DNA of 64,000 bases from Dendrocalamus latiflorus (taxonomy: Eukaryota > Streptophyta > Magnoliopsida > Poales > Poaceae), in NCBI GenBank assembly GCA_017311315.1, contig CM029610.1:14437027-14501026 (forward strand). The letters run 5' to 3'. The position numbers and the translations under genes are program-made. The notes beneath the pieces are model-generated. The model had not been told where the DNA came from, made no database searches, and worked only from the letters and a program-made list of their open reading frames with translations. Of the stretch, positions 49,301 to 57,889 are shown piece after piece (within the stretch, counting starts at the first letter, position 1; every line of letters begins with the position of its first letter).

Positions 49301-49358
49301 TCGACGCGATGATGGCGGCGCTGGGCCCTCCGAAGGCGCCGGGAACCTGCAGGTCTGA
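46353..49358 (+). CDS. Element 2 antisense gene (PF04195-type), multi-exon
   Basis: Proposed exons: E1 46,353-47,253; E2 from 47,328; E3 ending 48,199; E4 48,271-48,473 (or 48,467); E5 48,537-49,358. Introns 47,254-47,327 (GTAAGC..TTTCAG), 48,200-48,270 (GTAAGG..CACAG) and 48,474-48,536 (GTAGGT..CTACAG) all join in frame (phases 1, 1, 0). E1 is the conserved domain (VFVTFFDAGLRIPATAVVGD, LELAQLTPNAVARLAVYSW, RDLAEEFVMYG). E2 has LGPYTGREHKQRA, a basic KKKKKALSRKRRR segment that could be a nuclear signal, then an acidic/Ala-rich region. E5 is coiled coil (LEAECAEARAHAEGL) then a compact C-terminal domain. Between E2 and E3 the frame changes near 48,100; an unseen intron or one indel could explain it. 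Role unknown. Confidence 0.7.
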
Positions 49359-49756
49359 TGCCGCGGCGCCTAGGTGTAGGCATGCGTTGTACTGTCCCTT
49401 GTTTTTGCTAATAAAGCGCACACTTTCTGCATGCATGCTGATTTTCACCTATATCCCGGGCAGCTTCCTTGCTGGGGCCGACTTCGGGCGGCCGACCTTT
49501 CAACCCGACGACGCCTTCGACGCTGGCGAAGGGCCGAAGAGTCGCTCGACTTTTGGGCGAGCCGGCCTTCTTCGAGCGAGGCCCCGACTTTAGCGCGTGT
49601 TAAGGACGAACCCGCGGGGTAGCGGCTTAGAGCGGCCGGGATGTTGGCGGACCTTTGTACATGTGATTCTTCCGGTAAGCAGACCTCCTGGCATTTTAAG
49701 TTGTGTACTGTGTGTTGATGCCGCCGTTGGCGACGTAGCTGCGCCAGGGTTCTGTA

Positions 49757-50635
49757 GAACGGACAGTCCGCAGACTGACGTATGCGGAGGCAGACCTCCG
49801 CAGTTTGCCTTGCTTTATAGTCCGGAGACTCGCGCGTGCGGAGGCAGGCCTCGACGCTACGTCTTATTTAGAGTCCGTAGACTAGTGCGTGCGGAGGCGA
49901 ACCTCGACGCTACGACTTCCTATATAGTCTGGAGACTCGCGCGGGCGGAGCTAGGCTCGACGCTACGTCTTATTTAAAGTCCGTGGACTGGTGCGTGCGG
50001 AGCTAGGCTCAACGCTACGTCTTATTTATAGTCCGCAGACTCTCGCGTGCGGAGCTAGGCTCGACGCTACGTCTTATTTAAAGTCTGTGGACTGGTGCGT
50101 GCGGAGCTAGGCTCAATGCTACGTCTTATTTATAGTCCGCAGACTCTCGCGTGCGGAGCTAGGCTCGACGCTACGTCTTATTTATAGTCCGGAGACTCGC
50201 GCGTGCGAAGCTAGGCTCGACGCTACGTCTTATTTAAAGTCCGTGGACTATTGCGTGCGGAGCTAGGCTCGACGCTACGTCTTCTTTATAGTCCGGAGAC
50301 TCGCGCGTGCGGAGCAAGGCTCGACGCTACGTCTTATTTAAAGTTCGTGGACTATTGCGTGCGGAGCTGGGCTCGACGCTACGTCTTCTTTATAGTCCGG
50401 AGACTTGCGCGTGCGGAGCTGGGCTCGACGCTACGTCTTATTTAAAGTCCGTGGACTATTGCGTGCGGAGCTAGGCTCGACGCTACGTCTTCTTTATAGT
50501 CCGGAGACTTGTGCGTGCGGAGCTGGGCTCGACACTACGTCTTATTTAAAGTCCGTGGACTATTGCGTGCGGAGCTAGGCTCGACGCTACGTCTTCTTTA
50601 TAGTCCGGAGACTTGCGCGCGCGAGGGCGTTCCCC
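49757..50635 (-). repeat. Array A in Element 2
   Basis: The same repeat as 35,229-36,660 in reverse orientation (tttatagtccg and tttaaagtccgtggact alternating with gctcgacgctacgtcttatt). It is shorter, with about eight dimers and more variation. Confidence 0.88.
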
Positions 50636-50960
50636 CGGTGCGTATTTTGTTTATACTCAGTCCCGTCACCTTGGCGACGGCGAGTGCACACGCTAACTTG
50701 CGTCTTTGGTTTATACTCAGTCCCGCCCCCTGGCAACGGCGAGTGCACACGCGAACGTGCGTCTTTGGTTTATACTCAGTCCCGCCCTCCCTGGCGACGG
50801 CGAGTGCACACGCGAACGTGCGTCTTTGGTTTATACTCAGTCCCGCCCTCCCTGGCGACGGCGAGTGCACACGCAAACGTGCGTCTTTGGTTTATACTCA
50901 GTCTCGCCCTCCCTGGCGACGGCGAGTGCACACGCGAACGTGCGTCTTTGGTTTATACTG
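50636..50960. repeat. Array C in Element 2: ~60-bp tandem repeats
   Basis: Five to six units of tttatactcagtcccgccc plus ggcgacggcgagtgcacacg. It is absent from the matching place in Element 1. It lies between the truncated protease end and array A, so it may mark where pol was lost. Confidence 0.88.
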
Positions 50961-51205
50961 CGGGGGCGCGCGCGTTGGCCAAGCCGGCGCGCGCCCTCAC
51001 CGCGTGCTTGCATGTGACGAAGAAAAATTAACGGCAAACAGCGATCTTCATTATATCCCCATTTGCGTGGGTGAGCGACTACAAAGGGTGAATATACTGA
51101 CCGTTTGCCCTTGGTGCGGCCGCAGCCTCTAGTCGCTAGACATCTGCAGGGCCTGTGCAGGCGCCTATGGATGACCCCACGGACCTCCGCGCTGTGACGT
51201 CGGCT

Positions 51206-53635
51206 CTAAGAGCGTCGCTGGGCTTCGCGACGCGGGCATCTGGTGCCTGGCTCGATGCGCCAAGCCATATCCTGGTCGCCTCGGACGGTGATGATGGTCC
51301 GGGGACCCGGGATCTTCATGCACAGATAGCCGTGATGTGGTACCGCGCCGAAGGAGTTGAGGATTGGGCGCCCCAGTATGGCATTGTAGGGATACGGGAG
51401 GTCGACCACGTCGAAGGTGGCATCTTCGGTCGGCACATTGTCATCTCGGCCGAAGGAGACTTGAAGGCCGATCTGGCCCAGCGCCCGCAGGGGCTGTCCC
51501 CCGAAGCCCTGCAGTGGGATCCCCGAGGGCCCCAGGCGGCTTCGAGGGATCCCCATCTGGTCGAAGGCCGCCGCAAACAATACGTTCGCGGAACTACCCC
51601 CGTCCACCAAGGCGCGCCCCACGTCGCATCCCGCGATGGAGACCCGGATGACCAGGGGGTCCTGATGAGGGAAGTCCACACCTTGGGCGTCATCAGGTGT
51701 GAATGTAACCTCGTGCCGCGCCCATTCCGGCGGTGCTTGCGCTGGGTATGCCGCCACGTGATGTAGTCTTCGCGCGTAGGCCTTCTGCTGCCGCGCCGAG
51801 GCGAATTCCAGCGCAGAGCCGCCGGATATGACATTAATGACCCTGCGGTAGGTTGCGTCCGGGGCCTGCAACGACAGGAGGCCCTTTCGAGGCTGCTGTA
51901 CGTGAGCTTGGATCTGCAAGGTGCCTTCCTGGGGTTGCATTCCCTGCGCCTGTACTTGCATCCCCTGCGCCTGTACCTGCATGGGGGCCTCGTATGGGAA
52001 TTGGACGTGGGCCACCGCCGGCGGGCGCGCCTCCGGGTTCCTGTCCCTAGCGACGCTGTCGCGGAGCGCCACGATGGAGGTGCAGTTACGGGTATCATGA
52101 TTGCCGCGGCCGTGGACTAAGCACCACAGTCCCTGATGCTGGTCGTCGTAGTCTCCACGACCCTTATCGTCGCGGCCCCTGCCACAGCCGCGGCCCCGGC
52201 CACGGCGCCCCCGGCCGCCTCGGCCCGCTGGAGCACCCTCGTCGGACCCGCCTTCGATGTCGAGGACGTACCGGTTTCGCCTCGACCTTTGCTGGCCGTG
52301 CTTGGGCTGATCCGACGACTCCTTATGCGAGTTGTCCCTGCGGTCGGGCGCGTCCCTGGATGACTCCTGCTTACGCTTTCCCTTCGAAGAGCCGCCCTTC
52401 GACGGATCTTCGGTTTTTGCCGAGGCTCCGGCCTGGTTAGTGTCGGAGTCGTCACCTTGCCTTCGCCGCGCGTCTTCCTCCGCCCTGGCATATTCTTCCA
52501 TCTTGTCGAAGAGCTTCGCCACCGTCTTGATTGGCTTCCACGCATTGTACTCGGCCATCGGGCCCGGACGAAGGCCCTGTATGGCTGCATTGACGATGGT
52601 GGTCTCGTTGACGTCCTTCACTTGACATCGAATCTTGGCGAAGCGTTTGAAGTAGTCCCGGAGCTTCTCCGAGGGTTTTTGCTTCACGGCAAAGAGTTGG
52701 TCCGCATCGACCCGATCGACGTAGTTTCCTTGGAAGTTGTTGTGGAGGCGGACGCGGAGCTGCTCCCACGCGTAGATGGAGCCCGGCTCTATGGTAAAAA
52801 ACCAAGAGAGCGCCACTCCTTGTAGCGCGAGGGGGAGTCCCTTTGCCTTCGTGGTGTCGTCTCCGCCCGCGGCTTCGATCGCGGTTTCGTATACGCGCAC
52901 GAACTCACGGGGGTCCGTGTCGCCTTTATACGAGTCGATGGCGCTAGGGAACTTGAAGTCTTCGGGCCATGCCGCCTGCTGCAGCCCCGCCGAGAGCGGG
53001 GACTCCGGATCCACGCGCCGCAGCGGCACGCGGCTGGACGTGGGGGCTTCGCGACTATCCGCCCTTTCCGGCGCGGGCTCGGACGCGATTGCTGGCGCGG
53101 CCGGCTGACTCCGAGCCTCTTGTATATCTCTGACGGCTCCGCAAAGGTCCCCCAGCTCCCGCTGGAACGCGTTGAGAGCCGCCAGCAGGGCGCTTTCCAT
53201 CCCTGGTGCGGGCGGGGTCGCCGGTGCTTCCGACGGGCGGGTCGGCGCGGGGACGACCGCGTCGCGGGGTCCCGAGCTGCCGGTCGCTCCGTCGTGGCTA
53301 CCTCGGACCGCCCGGTCCGCACCGCCGGTGAGGGTTGCCGTGGGAGCGGCGAGGTCGGCTGTCGTCGCGTCGGCGGGGTCGGTTGTAGCCGCACCCGTGT
53401 CGACGTCTTCGACCGCCGGGTCCGTCCTCGCAACGCCGGTGGCGGGGTTGGTCGTCGCTGTGCCGGTGACGGGGTTGGTCGTCACCGCGCGAACGTCGAT
53501 GTCTTCGGCCACCGCGCCTGCATCGCCACCCGCGTCCGCCGCTGCCGATGCCGAAGCTCTGGTACTCATACGACGCTCCGGCCCGGCCGCCTTCTTTCCC
53601 TTCACCGCCGCTGAGGAAGCTTTTTTCGGTGCCAT
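51206..53635 (-). CDS. Element 2 gag-protease, open frame of 809 codons
   Basis: Starts MAPKKASSAAVKGKK. An N-terminal Ala/Thr/Asp-rich region is followed by capsid (YKGDTDPREFVRVYETAIEA, then WEQLRVRLHNNFQ and KLFDKMEEYARAEEDARRR) and a basic stretch rich in Arg/Gly. The zinc knuckle is CLVHGRGNHDTRNC (C-x2-H-x4-H-x4-C). A short Gln-rich repeat (MQVQAQG) follows, then an aspartic protease with VDGGSSANV and NAILGRPILNSFG. The frame stops just after the protease, where Element 1 goes on to RT. The uninterrupted frame suggests these proteins were needed until recently. It would form particles and mature its own gag but cannot reverse transcribe. Confidence 0.88.
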   Translation of the reverse strand: MAPKKASSAAVKGKKAAGPERRMSTRASASAAADAGGDAGAVAEDIDVRAVTTNPVTGTATTNPATGVARTDPAVEDVDTGAATTDPADATTADLAAPTATLTGGADRAVRGSHDGATGSSGPRDAVVPAPTRPSEAPATPPAPGMESALLAALNAFQRELGDLCGAVRDIQEARSQPAAPAIASEPAPERADSREAPTSSRVPLRRVDPESPLSAGLQQAAWPEDFKFPSAIDSYKGDTDPREFVRVYETAIEAAGGDDTTKAKGLPLALQGVALSWFFTIEPGSIYAWEQLRVRLHNNFQGNYVDRVDADQLFAVKQKPSEKLRDYFKRFAKIRCQVKDVNETTIVNAAIQGLRPGPMAEYNAWKPIKTVAKLFDKMEEYARAEEDARRRQGDDSDTNQAGASAKTEDPSKGGSSKGKRKQESSRDAPDRRDNSHKESSDQPKHGQQRSRRNRYVLDIEGGSDEGAPAGRGGRGRRGRGRGCGRGRDDKGRGDYDDQHQGLWCLVHGRGNHDTRNCTSIVALRDSVARDRNPEARPPAVAHVQFPYEAPMQVQAQGMQVQAQGMQPQEGTLQIQAHVQQPRKGLLSLQAPDATYRRVINVISGGSALEFASARQQKAYARRLHHVAAYPAQAPPEWARHEVTFTPDDAQGVDFPHQDPLVIRVSIAGCDVGRALVDGGSSANVLFAAAFDQMGIPRSRLGPSGIPLQGFGGQPLRALGQIGLQVSFGRDDNVPTEDATFDVVDLPYPYNAILGRPILNSFGAVPHHGYLCMKIPGPRTIITVRGDQDMAWRIEPGTRCPRREAQRRS

Positions 53636-53668
53636 CTTTTTCTTCGGTCTTCAGGCTTGTCTTCGTCC

Positions 53669-53686
53669 TCCCCACGGACGGCGCCA
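53669..53686 (-). promoter_or_regulatory. Primer binding site of Element 2
   Basis: TGGCGCCGTCCGTGGGGA on the minus strand, one base different from Element 1. It begins a few bases inside the LTR end. Confidence 0.6.
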
Positions 53687-53688
53687 AC

Positions 53689-53934
53689 TGTTGTGGCTAC
53701 AGACCAAACAGAGAGAGAGATGGTAGTGGAGAGTGATGAAGATAAGTGTAATGGCCTGGGTTCTCCCCATGGCTTGTACTCATATATATGTGCACATGAG
53801 GAGTGCTTTTACAGTTATACCCTTACATCTGGTTATCCCCTCTGGGGCAGTTATGTCATTATACATGGCCTATTCTGGGCCTTATGACCTCCCACCAGGC
53901 CTGCTGGGTTTAGGTGGGGGCCATCCCTACGACA
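53689..53934 (-). repeat. 5' LTR of Element 2
   Basis: 246 bp. It carries a TATA-like catatatatgagta on the minus strand near 53,775-53,787. It is followed on the minus strand by the primer site TGGCGCCGTCCGTGGGGA (53,686-53,669). Confidence 0.93.
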
Positions 53935-53939
53935 CTTAT

Positions 53940-53992
53940 CTTCATCACTCTCCACTACCATCTCTCTCTCTGTTTGGTCTGTAGCCACAACA
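53940..53992 (+). repeat. 3' LTR of Element 1, second part
   Basis: The last 53 bp of the LTR, ending GTAGCCACAACA. It is identical by eye to the end of the 5' LTR and is followed by target duplication tctgt (53,993-53,997). Confidence 0.92.
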
Positions 53993-55829
53993 TCTGTTTT
54001 GTCCAATTTAAATCTTGATAAAATCCAAATCCGCTCAATTTAAAGATTGACCCTCCAATTTTAAATGTCTATCTTTATTCCCAAAAATCTGTCCAACACA
54101 TATATCTTTTAATAGCCTTGAACCCATCTAATTCAATTTTAGCCGTGCCCACTCACCAAGCGTCGTGAAACCTCGACCTCCCAACCCAATCCATTTCTTT
54201 TTATACTCTTTCTTATTTTTAATTGCATTTTGTTCCCAGCTTGCATCTCGCAAAGCAGGAACCTATTTGGCTTCGTTTTCTACGCTAGTCAACGGACCAA
54301 GCGGGTTGGTCAACTGAGGACAGCAAAAGCAGATGAAGTAAATTTGAAGCTGATCAAGAAGATTAAGAGCAACAAAAAGAAGGCAAGTCACATGTTTTTG
54401 ATCATATTGAATCCCATGAAATTTACATTATTTATTCAATGTATTTTCATTATTGATAGTTGTGAAATGATAGTTGCTTAAAATAAATGTTTATAATGAC
54501 ATGTTAATTAGATAAATCCTACCACTGACAAAAGCTCTGTTTACCTTGATGGCCACATTCACCTTGACAGCCATAGTAATTATTAACATACTATATAAAT
54601 ATTCATGAATCATCTCATTCAACATTTTACACTACTAAGTAACCTTGGCCGTTGGCCGGTAGGTTTGGAAAACCCGGAGAGGGTAGGGTGGTATGGGACA
54701 CCGTACCCTAGGCCGGTGATGCTGATGTGTAGTTTAGGGTAAAAAGGGTGTGGAAGTCCGTGTAGCGGACTTCGTCCACCGCTTTACCCTGAGATGGAGG
54801 TTGCAGACCTCAGAAAAATGTAAGGGCAAGAACCTTGTGCTAAGTAAAAGACACAGTGATCGCCCAACCACAAGTGTTGATACGTCAACCCAGGTCTAGT
54901 AACTGCTCAAGTTCGATTGAACCTCTACAAAAGCAGTGTGGAGGCAAAGTTCGAGTCCATACGGAAGGGGTTAAGTAGGGCCGTATGGAAGTTAGTTATT
55001 TTATCTGAACAATCTGACCGATCGATCTGAACTTCGATCATGTGTTATGTGTGCCGCATAATAGTAGGCTAAGATAAGTCAGGAGTGGCCTGAGTTTATT
55101 GGGAGGCCTACTAGGTAGAGGCTATATAAAGAATTGAGCAGTGAAAAGCCTTGTTTTCTTAAAGCCAGACGTGGAGTTAAGAAATCTTGTGGGTAAAGCA
55201 GGGCAGCTCTGCAGAGTGATATAAATGGTATTCAAATACGTCGTGCTTCCGGTTAATGAAGCTGTGTTAATTGGGTGATTCCAACAACGAGGCATAAGTA
55301 GTGTTTCTGATGTGGTTAATTTGAGTAATGATGAAGCTTTATCTGAAAACAGAAAACCCCTGATCTTAAGGAGCAATTGTTTTAAATTTTATTTGTTTGC
55401 AAATAAAATTGCATCCACCTCATAACAAAACAACTATATTCCTTCCTTTGAGAATATCCTGGCAAGTAGATATATAGTATTTCCACATGTGATTTGCTGA
55501 GTACAGTGGTTGGTACTCAGACTTGCAAAATTCCCCCCCCCCCACAGATACTAGAAGAAAAGAAAATGCTGCAAGTATTCGTGTTAGGGTTGCGACCGCA
55601 CTCAAGCGTTCCTGTGGAGTTTTCTTTAATTCTTCTGAATGTAAGGTATGTCTTGGGCTTGAATGCCTTAAAATATTTAAAATTGACTGTTAAGTCTTAT
55701 TTTAATTAAATTAACTCTTTTAAATGTTCGTAAGCAGGTATGATACTTCTTCTGTCTGTAACTGAACTCCTGGGCTGTTACGGATGGTAACGATATTCCC
55801 GTCCTTAAAAACGGGGGTGTTACAGGGTC

Positions 55830-56339
55830 CAACTGATTATCGTAGTTGTCATCAAGGCTCGACAACTGAGGTCACGGATTAAATCCCGACATCCACAGCA
55901 AACCTACTTAACATATAGTCAGTGAGATTCAACTGTGACCGTTAACCATTAGACAATGATACCATACCAGTTGGGCCAGCCAATGGTTGGTTCATCTTTG
56001 CTAGAAGCTGAGCTGGTTGCATACATCAATTTCAAGTTTTCCTATGGCAACCATCGTATATAAAATATATACAATTTTCTCAGAAATTAAAAATAAAATC
56101 AGGTCTTTTTTGGAAAGAGGAAAAGCAAAATCAGATCTAGGTAAGGAGAGTTTTAATGTTGAACAGAGGGTGCTGTCCCCTTTCAAATGTGTAATATTCC
56201 ATCTGTCATTTCCATCACTTCTTTTATCTTCTAAATTGTCAGTTCCAACTTTGGTCTAGTCAGCAAGGTCCATTATATAGCTGGTGGGTATCCAAGGCAC
56301 CACATGCATATGCACGACGAAGTGGGCCTCACTAAAGTG
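55830..56339. other. Intergenic, no supported gene
   Basis: Short frames only. The minus strand near 55,950-55,985 has a ggtatggtatcattgtctaa segment faintly like a tRNA A box, but no B box fits, so I do not call a SINE. Confidence 0.4.
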
Positions 56340-56347
56340 GCACAGGT

Positions 56348-57395
56348 CAGGGGCGGACCCATAATGGGACATGGGGGTACAGTTGTACCCCCAAAAATTT
56401 TTATAAAAAATCAACTATATATAATATATATTTCATATATATAGGAAAAAAACTAGAAATGAAGGTAATGTAGCAAATTCAGCCCACTATCCAATGGCCC
56501 AATTGGCATTTCCTGATTTCCTAACCTAACTCCTGCTGCCTGGCTGCTTCTCACGAGTCACGCCGCCTCCTGCCTTGCTCTCACGCCGCCTCCTCTCCAT
56601 TTCTCTTGCACAGCCGCCGCGCCACAGCTCACAGCGCGCCGCCGCGCCCGACGCCCCTCATCATCTCCGGCGACCGGCGAACGGCTACCGGCGGCGGCGC
56701 GGCGCCCGCTCCTGCCTTGCTCTCACGCCGCCTCCTCTCCATCTCTCTTGCACAGCCGCCGCGCCCCAGCTCACAGCGCGCAGCCGTGCCCGGCTCCCCT
56801 CCTCGTCTCCGGCGACGCGGCGACCGGCGAACGGCTACCGGCGGCGGTGCGGCGCCGGGCGCCCACACTGGCACACCCAATGGCCAGCTTCAACGGCGGC
56901 AGCTCCTCCCCTATTCCATCTTCAACGGCGGCGGCGCTTTTGAAATTGGTGCTAGTTCTTCCCGTAGCAACAGCAAGTGTTGAAAGAGTATTCTCAGCAA
57001 TGAATTTTGTGAAGAACAAGCTAAGGAATAGAATGGGAGATGAGTACTTGAATGACTGTCTTGTTACATTTCTTGAAAGGGAATTTTTTCTACAAGTTCG
57101 CGATGAAGATATAATATCTCGTTTTCAAGCAGATCCTCGTCGAGTTGAGTTATAACATTGCCATCCAGGTCAGTTTTGCATTGATGTTGTTTCATGTACT
57201 CTGTTCAGTGTTCACTAGAAATTAAGTCAATCAAACTTATATTGGAAATTGCATTTATTGCTTATGTGTGATTGTTTATTTGGTTAACTATATGAGATAC
57301 ACATATTATGTGTATCAAAATTCTCTATCTTATATATATACTCTGTAGATTCTTAACTTCGTACCCCCATCCCAAAAATCCTGGGTCCGCCACTG
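56348..57395 (+). mobile_element. hAT deletion derivative
   Basis: The ends are CAGGGGCGGACCCA and TGGGTCCGCCACTG, and flanks gcacaggt at 56,340-56,347 and 57,396-57,403 form a perfect 8-bp target duplication. These are hAT superfamily hallmarks. It is 1,048 bp long and keeps the very 3' end of a transposase frame. A GC-rich 143-bp unit (starting cctgccttgctctcacgccg) is tandemly duplicated at 56,569-56,853. It is non-autonomous. Confidence 0.93.
56880..57155 (+). pseudogene. hAT transposase C-terminus (dimerisation domain) only
   Basis: The open frame contains VLPVATASVERVFSAMNFVK, then KLRNRMGDEYLNDCLV and TFLEREFF, the hAT C-terminal dimerisation pattern of plant ZMYM1/TTF-like transposases. 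The BED/TTF zinc finger and catalytic core are missing. ATG 56,880 adds about 20 residues (MASFNGGSSSP) from GC-rich sequence and may be chance. Confidence 0.85.
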
Positions 57396-57403
57396 GCACA
57401 GGT

Positions 57404-57889
57404 GCCCAATTCACGAACCAGTTAGGACCGGAAAACAACAATACACGAAGCACATGAGTATACTGGACCCCATTACATCGCCCAAGTTACAGACAATTTG
57501 AATAGTACAAAACTACTTACGTGCACAATGTAAGAAGAGAACCAGAAAGAACACAAATTTCTATTGATCCATGAAAAATGTGGGGATTTCTCAACATGTC
57601 GATCGATCATAGAAGAAAGAATGCTTCCACATTAACAAAACTGGCAATAATATACAGATGGCATACATATTCTCACACTGCATATAATTAAGTACAGACA
57701 AAACTATATAGCATATAATTAAGTACAGACAAAATTATATAGACTTGCAAATCTAATCATAAAGGAGAAGAAAAGGGAAAAGATAGGAATCATGAATGGT
57801 GACAGAGAGTAGCATATAGCTGTTGTACAAAGCTGATCATCTCTCTAGCTAGGGCTTCAAGCATGTGCATGGATGGGCCTGAACCCTAC
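57404..57889. other. 3' flank of the DREPP gene
   Basis: AT-rich, probably including the 3' UTR of the minus-strand gene that ends at 57,890. A 19-bp motif (catataattaagtacagac) is repeated near 57,680 and 57,712. Confidence 0.5.

Larger units (their letters stand above)
41006..53934 (-). mobile_element. Element 2: pol-less Tat-type gypsy element nested in Element 1
   Basis: cttat at 41,001-41,005 and 53,935-53,939 is a perfect target duplication. The two 246-bp LTRs (41,006-41,251 and 53,689-53,934) appear identical over their whole length, so insertion is very recent. Read on the minus strand the order is LTR, PBS, gag-protease, array C, array A, antisense gene, array B, LTR. RT, both RNase H domains and integrase are absent. 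It would depend on another copy for these enzymes. Element 1 is a relative but its pol is broken too, so a helper must lie elsewhere. Confidence 0.93.
29357..53992 (+). mobile_element. Element 1: Tat-lineage Ty3/gypsy retrotransposon, interrupted by Element 2
   Basis: tctgt at 29,352-29,356 and at 53,993-53,997 is the target duplication. The 5' LTR is 29,357-29,601 (245 bp). The 3' LTR is split into 40,814-41,005 and 53,940-53,992, which sum to exactly 245 bp. I count two differences between the LTRs. Net length without Element 2 is about 11.7 kb. Order: LTR, PBS, gag, protease, RT, RNase H, second RNase H, integrase, array A, antisense gene, array B, LTR. A dual RNase H and an antisense gene are known hallmarks of the Tat lineage. 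The coding region is broken in at least five places, so this copy is not autonomous now. Confidence 0.93.
27773..55824 (+). mobile_element. Solo LTR 'D' (3.4 kb), outer layer of a three-level nest
   Basis: It starts TGATACACCCCGAAAAATTC and ends AACGGGGGTGTTACA. gggtc at 27,768-27,772 and 55,825-55,829 is a perfect 5-bp target duplication across 28 kb. Removing Element 1 (and the insert inside it) leaves two halves, 27,773-29,356 and 53,998-55,824, about 3,411 bp in total. The halves align in order with solo LTR A. A TATA-like gaggctatataaag lies near 55,120. The GC-rich left half resembles a 5' leader with a possible splice donor ggtaagcc near 28,424, also present in LTR A. No internal region survives. 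Confidence 0.88.

Noticed and set aside
50509..51132. 207-codon frame over arrays A and C in Element 2
   Set aside because: A periodic translation of tandem repeats with no domain.
55860..55990. tRNA-derived SINE
   Set aside because: A faint A-box-like stretch on the minus strand, but no acceptable B box, no tail and no target duplication.
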